Shown: one piece after another, positions 54,288 through 62,626 of the stretch
Layout: each line of letters begins with the position of its first letter
Numbering within the stretch: the first letter of the stretch is position 1
Program-made: the position numbers and the translations under genes
Assembly: GCF_019711195.1 (NCBI RefSeq)
Contig: NZ_CP081299.1
Location: forward strand, 3,410,001 to 3,474,000
Length of the DNA stretch: 64,000 nt
Direction: 5' to 3'
Source of the DNA: Dyadobacter sp. NIV53
Lineage (GTDB): Bacteria > Bacteroidota > Bacteroidia > Cytophagales > Spirosomataceae
The notes under the pieces: generated by a model
What the model was told of the DNA's origin: nothing
The model's input: the letters and a program-made list of their open reading frames with translations, nothing else
Database searches by the model: none

Positions 54288-55765
54288 TTATTGTACACTT
54301 GCCAGCCACTTTTCTCTTTCTGGATTTGTTCCGAAATTATCCAGTACATTCAGCTGAATAGTACCGTTGTTTAATATTTCCATTTGTAATCCTACAAAAG
54401 TTAGTGCTTCATTTAGATGTATTTCTAAGGGATCGTTGGTAAAAATACAGTTGTTCCAATACCATTCCAGCGATTCGCCTGCTACTTCTTCAGCAATATT
54501 AATGTAATCTTCCAGCGTATAGCCGATAAATGGTTTGCCAAAACGAAGCCATAACAAACGCATAATATCGTCTAATGACTGCTTATGGTCTGTTTTTTTC
54601 TAATATATAGATCCAGGATGAGTGATACCAAAGCACCTTTTTGATAAACTGAGACTTTGCGGTTTGGAATTCCTTTTTCATAACCATCCAACCACAGATC
54701 AAAAGATGAATCGGTCAGCGATTGCGTAGAAGCCGCACTGCTTTCAAAATGCCGCTTCATATAAACCTGCAATTCTTTAATGTAAGCTTCTTCATCAAAA
54801 ATGCCGGCTCGTTTCAGAAATAGGTCTCCATAATAAGTGGTGCAACCCTCGGCAACAAAACAGGTCCGGAAATAATTTTCTTTAGTAAAATCATAAGGTA
54901 AAAGTTCTTTGGGACGAATCCTGATAATATTCCAGGCATGAAATAATTCATGGGAACTAACACCCAACAGATCCGTATATAACCCTTCTCCTTCATCATC
55001 CGGCCCAAGTACGATCATAGTCGAATTGCGATGCTCTACACCGTGATAGTAAGCAGTTGGCAGGATCAGGTTCAGAAAGTGGTAATTGCTTTCGGGAAAT
55101 TCCCGCATCGTGGCAATTTGTTCTTCGGAAAATCTTTGAAAATCATTTTCTATACGTTTCCAGTCAGGAAGTAAATTTCCCTGTATCCACACGGTAAAAG
55201 AAATTCTGCCCGCTTTGTATTCACATTTCTGCAAATTTGCTGATGCAAGTAACGGACTATCTACGAGTTCATAGAAATTCCCGGCAGCCAAAATACCGCC
55301 GTATACAGTAGGAATATTGTTAACGATTTCCCAAAACGGAGAAAGACCACAAGCAATATCAAACCCTTCCGGTAAATCTAATTTAACTATGCATGGATCA
55401 TTGATCCGCCCTTCTGTATACATACAGAAATTGATAAAATTAAGATACCACAACTCGTTATCGACATAACTGGTACCTGCATTTTGAACAGCAGAATAAT
55501 ATGAATACCGAATCTGAACTTCACTTTCCCCTTCGGTTTCAACACGCCAGCGATCTTTGGTTAGTTTGGTAAGCAATAGTTTCTGACCGGATCGTGAAAT
55601 GGCTTCAATAAATTGAATATTTTTGGCAAAATTCTGAATTTCGTAACGTCCTGGCCTCCATGCCGGAAGCTGTACTTCAATGTAATTACTAACAATGTCA
55701 GGGATTGTGTAAATAATAGATAGAAGATGTGAATCAGGATCGGTTACAGAAATTTGATAGTGCAT
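54288..55765 (-). pseudogene. M61-family (glycyl) aminopeptidase, frameshifted in a T7 run
   Basis: 55765-54572 holds the N-terminal beta domain (MHYQISVTDPDSHLLSI, LPAWRPGRYEIQNFAKNI) and the peptidase domain with zinc motif HELFH (about 268-272) in VSSHELFHAWNIIRIRP and AEGCTTYYGDLFLKRAG. It leaves the frame after LYIRKK. 54563-54288 continues MRLLWLRFGKPFIGYTLEDY to the end. One base is missing in the seven-base run at 54593-54599; adding it gives RKKTDHKQSLDDIMRLLW. Restored length is about 492 residues. This form lacks a complete PDZ domain at its C-terminus. No signal peptide is seen, so it is probably cytoplasmic. Confidence 0.86.
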
Positions 55766-55870
55766 AAAAAATAAGAGTGATAAAAGCGGCCCGCAAATGG
55801 TTTTATTGATAAACCAAAAAGCAGGTTTATTACGTTAGTGGTAACAATAATATAAATAAACGAATTTCAA

Positions 55871-56527
55871 ATGAAAAGTAAAATCCTCTTCACATGCTTT
55901 TTTGTAGTTGTCCTCTTGTCCGGCTATAAGGTGTCAGCACAAAATGACGAATATTACCGTCCGGATTCTCTAAAAAACAAAAATGAGGAAAGAAGAGAAA
56001 TTCCTCCTGTTGAAAAACGGGAAACAACAGAAAAGAAAAAAGATGTCGAATTCGGGCAACAGCCGTTTATTGACAGAGTAAGATTGGGAGGCAGCTTTGG
56101 ATTGAGCCTTGGAACTTTCACCAACATAAACTTGTCACCAATGGCAGGTTATCAGATAACCGAAAAACTGGTTGGCGGAGTTGGCGTAACAGGGATGTAT
56201 TTTCGTTCAAAGTATTACGGTGTCAATTCGATCTATTATGGCGGACGCGCATTTCTGATGTATGCAGTAGTGCCCATGGTCAATATCATTGCCGAATACG
56301 AAACAATGAATGTAGAGGCTGATACATTTATAAAATATGATGCCCGTAAATGGATTTCATCACCGATGCTGGGAGCTTCTTATTCACAGCCAATTAATGC
56401 CCGTTTTACTAAATCGGTACATTTTACTGCCCTTTTTAATTTTAATTATAACAATCAGATAGACGATTACGGAAACAATATTTCTCCATACGGGAGCCCT
56501 TTTGTATTTCGTATAACGTTTCTTTAA
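55871..56527 (+). CDS. outer-membrane beta-barrel-like protein, function unknown
   Basis: 218 residues. Signal peptide (ILFTCFFVVVLLSGYKVSAQ), a charged linker (NKNEERREIPPVEKRETTEKKK), then alternating amphipathic strands (LGGSFGLSLGTFTNINLSPMAG, YYGGRAFLMYAVVPMVNIIAEYE) that end in the aromatic terminus VFRITFL, as in outer-membrane barrels. About eight strands are predicted by eye. No catalytic motif is seen. It is divergent from the M61 gene (105 bp between starts) and 66 bp upstream of the NeuD-like gene. The call rests on strand pattern and signal peptide only. Confidence 0.7.
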   Translation: MKSKILFTCFFVVVLLSGYKVSAQNDEYYRPDSLKNKNEERREIPPVEKRETTEKKKDVEFGQQPFIDRVRLGGSFGLSLGTFTNINLSPMAGYQITEKLVGGVGVTGMYFRSKYYGVNSIYYGGRAFLMYAVVPMVNIIAEYETMNVEADTFIKYDARKWISSPMLGASYSQPINARFTKSVHFTALFNFNYNNQIDDYGNNISPYGSPFVFRITFL

Positions 56528-56593
56528 AATAATACAACTTGTTACAAATCAGTTTCTCATTGTTTCTGATCCGATAACATCAATATAAATAAT

Positions 56594-57226
56594 ATGGAAA
56601 ACCCGGTTTTAATTTTTGGCGCAGGCGATCTTGGAGTACAGGCATTGGATATTTTTAAACGTAATCATGTACTGGTATATGGCCTGCTGGACGACAATAA
56701 GGAATTGCATGGAAAAGAGTTTGTCGATGTAAGTGTTTTGGGAGATACCGAGGATAGTGGATTTCTTAATATTATAGGCCCGAAATGTGAAGCATTCATT
56801 GCCATTGGCGAACGTTCTGTGCGTGAACGACTGGTAGAAACGCTGAACGACGAGCGGAAAATGATGCCTGTCAATGCAATTCATGACACTTCTGTTATTT
56901 CTGAAATGGCAGAAATCGGACATGGAAACCTGATTGCAGCCAGGGTAACCATTGGACCGAAAACGAAAATTGGCAGTCATTGTCTTGTTCAGACATCATC
57001 TGTACTTGACACCTGGGTAAAAGTCGGTGATTTTGTAACTATAGGGGCAGGAGCTGTAATTAATGACAGGGTAATAATTGGAGACGGCGCATTTATCGGA
57101 TCAGGTGCGATAATCATTTCCGGGATTGAAATTGGCAAAAATGCCCGTATTGGAGCCGGATCAGTGGTAATAGAAAATGTACCGGCCAAAGCCACTTACT
57201 TTGGTAATCCGGCTAAGAAGGTCTGA
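56594..57226 (+). CDS. NeuD/PglD-like sugar O- or N-acetyltransferase
   Basis: 210 residues. The N-terminal half is a Rossmann-like sugar-binding domain (LIFGAGDLGVQALDIFKRN, VYGLLDDNKELHG, EAFIAIGERSVRERLV). The C-terminal half is a hexapeptide beta-helix (IGPKTKIGSHCLV, VTIGAGAVINDRVIIGDGAF, IGAGSVVIENVPAKATYFGNP). This is the NeuD/PglD architecture, in which acetyl-CoA acetylates an amino sugar nucleotide. No other sugar-nucleotide gene is near, so its target pathway is unknown; the EPS cluster 43 kb away is a possibility but only a guess. Confidence 0.87.
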   Translation: MENPVLIFGAGDLGVQALDIFKRNHVLVYGLLDDNKELHGKEFVDVSVLGDTEDSGFLNIIGPKCEAFIAIGERSVRERLVETLNDERKMMPVNAIHDTSVISEMAEIGHGNLIAARVTIGPKTKIGSHCLVQTSSVLDTWVKVGDFVTIGAGAVINDRVIIGDGAFIGSGAIIISGIEIGKNARIGAGSVVIENVPAKATYFGNPAKKV

Positions 57227-57293
57227 GTTTTATTGAGTTTTTCTCAGATCCATCAGGAAACTTATAACACTTCATCAAAAATAAATAATCAAA

Positions 57294-58184
57294 TTGAAAA
57301 GGAATGACACACTATGGAAAGGTATACTTGAAAATGTCTTCGAAGAATTCTTAATCTTCTTTTTTAAGGACGCAAGCACATTATTCTCAATGGAAAAAGG
57401 ATTCCAATTCTTAGACAAGGAACTGGAACAGTTGTTTCCCGATCAGGATATTGAGGCACCCAAATTTGTAGACAAATTAGTAAAAGTATTTACCAAATCA
57501 GGGCAGGAAGAATGGATTTTGGTACACATTGAAGTACAAGGCTACGACGATAAGGACTTTGCCAGTCGTATGTTTACCTATTTTTACCGCATTCTTGATA
57601 AATATGGCAAACCGGTAACTGCCATCGCAATTTTTACGGATGATAATAAAAACTTTCATCCTACTTTATTTGAATATGAATATCTTGGTACTAAAACTAC
57701 TTTTCAATTCAATACGTATAAAATTATAGAACAGGATGAAACGGTTTTGTTACATCACGAAAATCCGTTTTCTATTGTAGTTTTAACTGTACTGCTTGCA
57801 TTGAAGAAGAAGAAATTAGACGATGAAAAATTGTATAATTTAAAATATTCATTAGCTAAAAATCTCCTCAGGAAAAACATCCCGAAAAGGAAGGTAGATG
57901 ACCTGCTCATTTTTTTACAACGTTATGTTACATTTGCAGACCCAAAATATAATGTTAAATTTGAGAAAGAAATTGAGGAACTAACTGAAAATCAAAAATC
58001 TATGGGCATAAGGGAACAAGTGCTTGATATAGCAAAAAAAGAAGGCATTGAAAAGGGAATTGAAAAAGGCAAAATGGAAGTGGTAAAAAATCTTCTGACA
58101 ATAGGCAGATTTAATACTGAAGAGATTGCCAGCTTTGCCGGAGTTACCCAGGCTTTTGTTCTGGAAGTAAAGAAAACCTTATAA
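57294..58184 (+). CDS. Rpn-family PD-(D/E)XK nuclease (recombination-promoting, transposase-like)
   Basis: 296 residues from a TTG start. The N-terminal part resembles the YhgA/RpnA fold: FVDKLVKVFTKSG and EEWILVHIEVQGY, where Asp, Glu and Gln are the probable metal-binding D-ExQ residues, followed by MFTYFYRILDKYGKPVTAIAIFTD. The C-terminus has the variable repeat region typical of these proteins (KEGIEKGIEKGK), known in relatives as a site of internal translation starts or length change. Members nick DNA and promote RecA-independent recombination. It is monocistronic with its own terminator. No terminal repeats mark it as a mobile element. Confidence 0.85.
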   Translation: MKRNDTLWKGILENVFEEFLIFFFKDASTLFSMEKGFQFLDKELEQLFPDQDIEAPKFVDKLVKVFTKSGQEEWILVHIEVQGYDDKDFASRMFTYFYRILDKYGKPVTAIAIFTDDNKNFHPTLFEYEYLGTKTTFQFNTYKIIEQDETVLLHHENPFSIVVLTVLLALKKKKLDDEKLYNLKYSLAKNLLRKNIPKRKVDDLLIFLQRYVTFADPKYNVKFEKEIEELTENQKSMGIREQVLDIAKKEGIEKGIEKGKMEVVKNLLTIGRFNTEEIASFAGVTQAFVLEVKKTL

Positions 58185-58207
58185 TCCTCTTTCATCACAT
58201 TGAATAC

Positions 58208-58233
58208 AAAAAGGCTTCTTATCGGAGCCTTTT
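58208..58233 (+). terminator. intrinsic terminator after the Rpn nuclease gene
   Basis: AAAAGGCT, loop TCTTATCGG, AGCCTTTT: an 8-bp stem ending in T4, beginning 24 bp after the stop codon. Confidence 0.8.
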
Positions 58234-58342
58234 AATGTATATTAGAAGTTGCAAACCTGTTTATACTCGCTCAGTAGTGGCAGTATTCAGGTACGTAATA
58301 CAATTAAATACCTACATAGTTTTTTTATTAATACAAAGACAC

Positions 58343-58350
58343 TACCTTTG
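58343..58350 (+). promoter_or_regulatory. Bacteroidota -7 promoter box TACCTTTG of the DUF177-rpmF unit
   Basis: Exact TAnnTTTG match in the context ACTACCTTTGCAG. It lies only 8 bp before the TTG at 58359, so either the mRNA is nearly leaderless or translation starts at the GTG 12 bp further on (58371). Confidence 0.6.
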
Positions 58351-58358
58351 CAGTCCTT

Positions 58359-58922
58359 TTGGCAGAAAAAGTGAAAGAGCTAACTAAATACAACATAGAC
58401 ATTTACGGCTTGGAAGACAAGCGGTATGATTATGATTTGGAGTCGGGAGACACGTTTTTTGAAGAATTAGACCAGGATCTTATTGAGAAAGGGCATTTCA
58501 AAACGCATGTTGAGCTGAATAAATCAGCTACAATGATCCAGCTTCATTTTCATACGGAAGGAAGTGTCGAACTGATTTGTGACCGCAGTCTTGAACCATT
58601 TGAAGAGCCGGTAATTTCTGATGAACGACTCATTTTGAAATTTGGCGATCATAATGAAGAACTGACTGATGAGATTGAAATTATAAACCGAAATACACCG
58701 CGCATTAATATTGCCAGATACATTTTCGAATTTATAGTGCTTTCTCTACCAGTAAAAAAGATTCATCCCGATCTGCGTACCGAAGATGAAACTGACCTGT
58801 CTGATGAAGACGAAGTGATACTCGTTTATTCTTCTGAAATTGCAGATGACAGTGACGATGAAGAAAATCAGGAGAAAACAGACCCACGTTGGGAAGCATT
58901 AAAAAAGTTGAAAGGAGAGTAA
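58359..58922 (+). CDS. DUF177 (YceD-like) protein upstream of rpmF
   Basis: 187 residues. The YceD/DUF177 core shows FKTHVELNKSATMIQLHFHTEGSVELICDRSLEPF and the conserved FGD and YIFEFIVLSLPVKKIHP blocks. The C-terminal tail is very acidic (ETDLSDEDE, DDSDDEENQE). In bacteria and plastids the family is linked to 23S rRNA accumulation and is nearly always followed by the L32 gene, as here (74 bp). Start is TTG at 58359 or GTG at 58371; the promoter box 8 bp before the TTG favours the GTG. Family and context agree. Confidence 0.9.
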   Translation: MAEKVKELTKYNIDIYGLEDKRYDYDLESGDTFFEELDQDLIEKGHFKTHVELNKSATMIQLHFHTEGSVELICDRSLEPFEEPVISDERLILKFGDHNEELTDEIEIINRNTPRINIARYIFEFIVLSLPVKKIHPDLRTEDETDLSDEDEVILVYSSEIADDSDDEENQEKTDPRWEALKKLKGE

Positions 58923-58996
58923 TTGAAATACAACCCGGCCGGCTATTATATAAAGAATTTCAAAAACGAATATTAACATACAGAACATAAAGCATC

Positions 58997-59191
58997 ATGG
59001 CACATCCTAAACGGAAAATTTCCAAAACCCGTCGCGATACACGCAGAGCTCATGACTTCCTAACTGGCAAGCAATTAGGAGTTGACGCTTCAACAGGTGA
59101 AATACACCAGTTCCACCGTGCACACGTACACGAAGGAAACTTGGTTTACAGGGGTAAAGTAGTAGTTGAGAATTATGCCAAAACGGTTTAA
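58997..59191 (+). CDS. rpmF: 50S ribosomal protein L32, cysteine-free form
   Basis: 64 residues starting MAHPKRKISKTRRDTRRAHD, the L32 signature. It binds 23S rRNA in the large subunit. The zinc-ribbon Cys residues are missing (ASTGEIHQFHRAHVHEG has no Cys), so this is the zinc-independent C-minus type. It is preceded by DUF177, as in most bacteria, and followed by a strong terminator. Confidence 0.95.
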   Translation: MAHPKRKISKTRRDTRRAHDFLTGKQLGVDASTGEIHQFHRAHVHEGNLVYRGKVVVENYAKTV

Positions 59192-59211
59192 TTTTTACAG
59201 TGAGAATATCT

Positions 59212-59253
59212 ATTTCGCAGCAACCCTATAAAAGTTGTTGCGAAATTCTTTTT
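59212..59253 (+). terminator. intrinsic terminator between rpmF and plsX
   Basis: ATTTCGCAGCAAC and GTTGTTGCGAAAT pair over 13 bp (one G-U), loop CCTATAAAA, followed by TCTTTTTTA. It begins 20 bp after the rpmF stop and separates rpmF from plsX, often cotranscribed in other bacteria. Confidence 0.85.
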
Positions 59254-59321
59254 TACTTTGGCACAACTGCTAAATTTACACCTTCGATTTCTAACTTTTA
59301 GTATAAAATAACAGCGTGTAA

Positions 59322-60260
59322 ATGAAAATTGCGGTAGATGCTATGGGGGGAGATTTAGCTCCACAAGCTATTGTTGAAGGGGTTATACAAGCCGCTTCGG
59401 AACTACCATCGGAGGCAAGGATTGTGTTAATCGGCAGGCAAAACGTCATTTTGGATATATTTAGCCAAAATAACTATATCCCGACGAATATTGATATTAT
59501 TCATGCGGAAGATGTCATTGAGATGGGTGAACACCCTACCAAAGCACTTTCACAAAAACCTAATTCCAGTATAGGAACAGGTTTCAAGCTTCTTAAAGAG
59601 AAAGAAGTGGACATTTTCTGCAGCGCTGGTAACACCGGGGCCATGCATGTAGGTGCACTTTTTAGTATTAAAGCTATTGAAGGAGTTATACGGCCTGCTA
59701 TTGCGGGATTTGTCCCTCAGATTGGCGGAGGCCACGCTATCATGCTTGATATCGGTGCCAATGCGGATTGTAAACCGGAAGTATTAGCTCAGTTCGGAGA
59801 AATCGGATCGCTTTTTGCCCAATATACCTTTCAAATCGACCGTCCCCGCGTAGCACTCATGAATATTGGTGAGGAAGAACAAAAAGGTTCTTTAACTTCT
59901 CAGGCTACCTACCCACTGCTTAAACAAAATAAAAAAATTAATTTTATTGGAAATATTGAAGGAAAAGACCTCTTCAAAAACAAAGCAGATGTAATTGTTA
60001 CAGATGGCTTCACCGGTAATATTTTGTTTAAAATGGGAGAGTCATTATATGAAATAGCGCGCGAAAGAGGTATACAGGACGATTTTATTGATCAGACTAA
60101 TTACGAGTCCATTGGCGGAAGTTCAATTATTGGAGTTAATGGAAATGTCATGATCGCACATGGGATTTCTTCACCGCTGGCTATTAAAAATATGATCGGA
60201 TGGGCATACAAGCAAGTGAAGTCCAAGGCTTATCTGCACATTGCCCAGGCTTTAAATTAG
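59322..60260 (+). CDS. plsX: phosphate acyltransferase PlsX
   Basis: 312 residues. Converts acyl-ACP and phosphate to acyl-phosphate, the first step of phosphatidate synthesis. N-terminal AVDAMGGDLAPQAIVEGV is the family signature; further motifs are SSIGTGFKLLKE, CSAGNTGAMHVGA, MLDIGANADCKPE and DGFTGNILFKMGE. Length is normal. It lies behind the rpmF terminator and 93 bp before fabH, so plsX probably has its own promoter and is shared with fabH. Confidence 0.95.
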   Translation: MKIAVDAMGGDLAPQAIVEGVIQAASELPSEARIVLIGRQNVILDIFSQNNYIPTNIDIIHAEDVIEMGEHPTKALSQKPNSSIGTGFKLLKEKEVDIFCSAGNTGAMHVGALFSIKAIEGVIRPAIAGFVPQIGGGHAIMLDIGANADCKPEVLAQFGEIGSLFAQYTFQIDRPRVALMNIGEEEQKGSLTSQATYPLLKQNKKINFIGNIEGKDLFKNKADVIVTDGFTGNILFKMGESLYEIARERGIQDDFIDQTNYESIGGSSIIGVNGNVMIAHGISSPLAIKNMIGWAYKQVKSKAYLHIAQALN

Positions 60261-60353
60261 AATATCAGATGCCGACAACCACATCGCATATGAATAAAAA
60301 CGAATTTGTCTTTTACCACAATCCAGCCGGATTTTGATTGTAATAATTGAACC

Positions 60354-61349
60354 ATGACCCAAATAAGAGCCTCTATTACAGGAATACAAGGGTATGTGCC
60401 TGACTATATTCTGACAAATGCTGAATTGGAAACAATGGTGGCTACCAATGATGAATGGATCGTTAGCCGTACCGGTATCAAAGAAAGGCATATTTTAAAA
60501 GGAGAAGGTTTGGGAAGTTCACACATGGGTGCTGAAGCTGTAAAAGGATTGTTAGCCAAAACCAATACCTCTCCGGAAGAAATAGATTTATTGATCTGCG
60601 CCACGACAACACCTGATTTTATTTTCCCGTGTACCGCCAATCTGATCTGCGATATGACAGGTATCCGTAACATCGGGAGCTTTGATATTCAGGCTGCTTG
60701 TTCAGGATTCGTGTACGCACTTACGATTGGGTCCCAATTTATTGAGACTGGAAAATATAAAAAAATCATCGTAGTCGGTGCAGATAAGATGTCTGCAATC
60801 GTAGATTATACAGATCGTAAAACGTGTATTCTTTTCGGTGATGGCGCGGGAGCTGTTCTTTTGGAACCTGACACAGACGGTTATGGTATTCAGGATTCTA
60901 TCATTAGGTCAAATGGTATTGGCTATCCGTACCTGAATCAGAAAGCAGGAGGAAGCAGGTATCCGCCCACGCATGAGACGATCGACAATGGCTGGCATTA
61001 TGTGTATCAGGACGGAGCTCAGGTTTTTAAATTTGCGGTGACAAACATGGCGGATATTTCAGCTGAAATCATGGAAAAGAACAGCCTCGCCAGTAATGAC
61101 GTAGCATGGCTTGTTCCACATCAGGCCAACCGACGTATCATAGAGGCTACTGCTAACAGAATGGGCGTGGGAATGGATAAAGTAATGATGAATATCCAGA
61201 ATTACGGAAATACTACTTCTGCTACTATTCCACTCTGCCTGTGGGATTACGAATCAAAATTAAAAAAAGGGGATAATCTTATACTAGCTGCCTTTGGTGG
61301 CGGCTTTACCTGGGGTGCACTTTATTTAAAATGGGCTTACGGGGAATAA
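60354..61349 (+). CDS. fabH: 3-oxoacyl-ACP synthase III (FabH)
   Basis: 331 residues. Condenses acetyl-CoA or a branched acyl-CoA with malonyl-ACP to start fatty acid synthesis. Catalytic Cys is about residue 115 in AACSGFVYAL; His about 256 in PHQANRRI and Asn about 286 in NYGNTTSATIP complete the triad. The N-terminal substrate-binding block NDEWIVSRTGIKERH is intact. Organism type suggests branched-chain primers, but this is inferred. It is followed by an inverted-repeat gap and efp. Confidence 0.95.
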   Translation: MTQIRASITGIQGYVPDYILTNAELETMVATNDEWIVSRTGIKERHILKGEGLGSSHMGAEAVKGLLAKTNTSPEEIDLLICATTTPDFIFPCTANLICDMTGIRNIGSFDIQAACSGFVYALTIGSQFIETGKYKKIIVVGADKMSAIVDYTDRKTCILFGDGAGAVLLEPDTDGYGIQDSIIRSNGIGYPYLNQKAGGSRYPPTHETIDNGWHYVYQDGAQVFKFAVTNMADISAEIMEKNSLASNDVAWLVPHQANRRIIEATANRMGVGMDKVMMNIQNYGNTTSATIPLCLWDYESKLKKGDNLILAAFGGGFTWGALYLKWAYGE

Positions 61350-61358
61350 ATCAAATAG

Positions 61359-61439
61359 TGTAAAATGCAAAATGAACAGTAAAAGCAGATTACATAATTG
61401 GTTTTACATTTTACATTAAAAATTATTTTGCATTATTTA
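61359..61439. repeat. palindromic TTTTACA-type heptad repeat between fabH and efp
   Basis: The right arm carries ACATTTT twice in tandem plus a third truncated copy (7-bp period) and ATTTTGCATT; the left arm has the complements TGTAAAATG and AATGCAAAAT. The arms pair imperfectly over two blocks. The region is about 80 bp and fills the gap between the genes. The same 7-bp architecture with a different core is seen at 16337-16503. Confidence 0.6.
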
Positions 61440-61449
61440 TTGAATTAAA

Positions 61450-62016
61450 ATGGCAACTACAGCAGATTTGCGCAACGGATTGGTAATTCACTATAACCAC
61501 GATCTGTTTCAGGTTACAGAATTTCAGCATGTGAAGCCCGGTAAGGGAAATGCTTTTGTTCGTACGAAATTAAAAAGTCTTACTTCAGGTAAAGTTTTAG
61601 ACAATACTTTCACTTCAGGAGCTACAATTATACCGGTTCGCGTTGAACGTCATAAATTTCAATTTTTATATAAAGATGAAATTGGATATAATTTCATGAA
61701 CTCTGAGACTTTCGATCAGGTATTGATTGACGAAAAACTTGTAACCAATGCCGATCTTATGAAAGACGGACAGGAAGTTGAGATCCTGATCAATACAGAA
61801 ACTGACGCAGCATTACTTTGCGAACTTCCTCCTTTTGTTGAATTGACTGTTACTTATTCGGAGCCGGGTTTAAAAGGAGATACTGCCAACTCACCTAAAA
61901 AGGCGATTGAAGTTGAGACTGGTGCAAGGATTATGGTTCCGTTGTTTATTGAAGAAGGGCAAAAGATTAAAGTTGACACACGTACCTACGATTACGTAGA
62001 AAGAGTAAAATCATAA
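61450..62016 (+). CDS. efp: translation elongation factor P
   Basis: 188 residues, three beta-barrel domains as expected (KOW-like N-terminus, OB fold, C-terminal domain ending GQKIKVDTRTYDYVERVKS). It relieves ribosome stalling at polyproline stretches. The tip of the loop that reaches the peptidyl-transferase centre has Lys32 in KPGKGNAFVRTK, so a Lys-type rather than Arg-type factor is present. No modification enzymes (EpmA, EpmB) lie nearby. It is conserved in this place in Cytophagales, between fabH and accB. Confidence 0.95.
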   Translation: MATTADLRNGLVIHYNHDLFQVTEFQHVKPGKGNAFVRTKLKSLTSGKVLDNTFTSGATIIPVRVERHKFQFLYKDEIGYNFMNSETFDQVLIDEKLVTNADLMKDGQEVEILINTETDAALLCELPPFVELTVTYSEPGLKGDTANSPKKAIEVETGARIMVPLFIEEGQKIKVDTRTYDYVERVKS

Positions 62017-62107
62017 TTTATTTCCCGCGCAAGGTAAATGAAACGAGTTATTTGCTTATTAGCTAAGCCTTAATGGTTTCAATCCTTCAACGCTTAAAAC
62101 TGTCTAA

Positions 62108-62593
62108 ATGGAAACCAAAGAAATTCAAAAATTAATTGACTTCATTGCCCAGTCGGGTCTGGATGAAGTGAATATTGAAACAACTGATTTGAAGATTAAG
62201 GTAAAGAGATATGGTTCTGCTCCGGCAGTTTCCTATGCTATAGCCCAGACCGTATCGCCAGCACCGGCATTTGCTCCTGCTGTACCAACGACTCCGGTTA
62301 CACTCTCAGCATCTTCTGAAGTAACACCACCTTCTGAGCCAGCAACAGCAAATCTTATCACGATTAAATCACCAATGATTGGTACATTTTATCGTGCTTC
62401 CAATCCTGAAACTCCTTCATTTGTAAGTATTGGTGATGAAATTAAGCCCGGTTCAGTAGTATGCGTGATAGAAGCAATGAAGCTTTTCAACGAAATTGAA
62501 TCTGAAATTTCAGGGAAAATTGTAAAAATACTGGTTGAAAACGCAACTCCGGTTGAATTTGACCAACCTTTATTTCTTGTTGAGCCTGCATAA
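62108..62593 (+). CDS. accB: biotin carboxyl carrier protein of acetyl-CoA carboxylase
   Basis: 161 residues. The N-terminal 45 residues are helical; residues about 45-85 form an Ala/Pro/Thr-rich linker (SPAPAFAPAVPTTPVTL); the C-terminal lipoyl/biotinyl domain has the biotinylated Lys125 in EAMKLFNEIE (the usual Met after AMKL is Phe). It carries CO2 between biotin carboxylase and carboxyltransferase in malonyl-CoA synthesis. It is separated from accC by 33 bp to the accC ATG, clearly one operon. Confidence 0.95.
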   Translation: METKEIQKLIDFIAQSGLDEVNIETTDLKIKVKRYGSAPAVSYAIAQTVSPAPAFAPAVPTTPVTLSASSEVTPPSEPATANLITIKSPMIGTFYRASNPETPSFVSIGDEIKPGSVVCVIEAMKLFNEIESEISGKIVKILVENATPVEFDQPLFLVEPA

Positions 62594-62626
62594 GGGCAAT
62601 GGATCTCTCAAACTTATTTGATTTGC

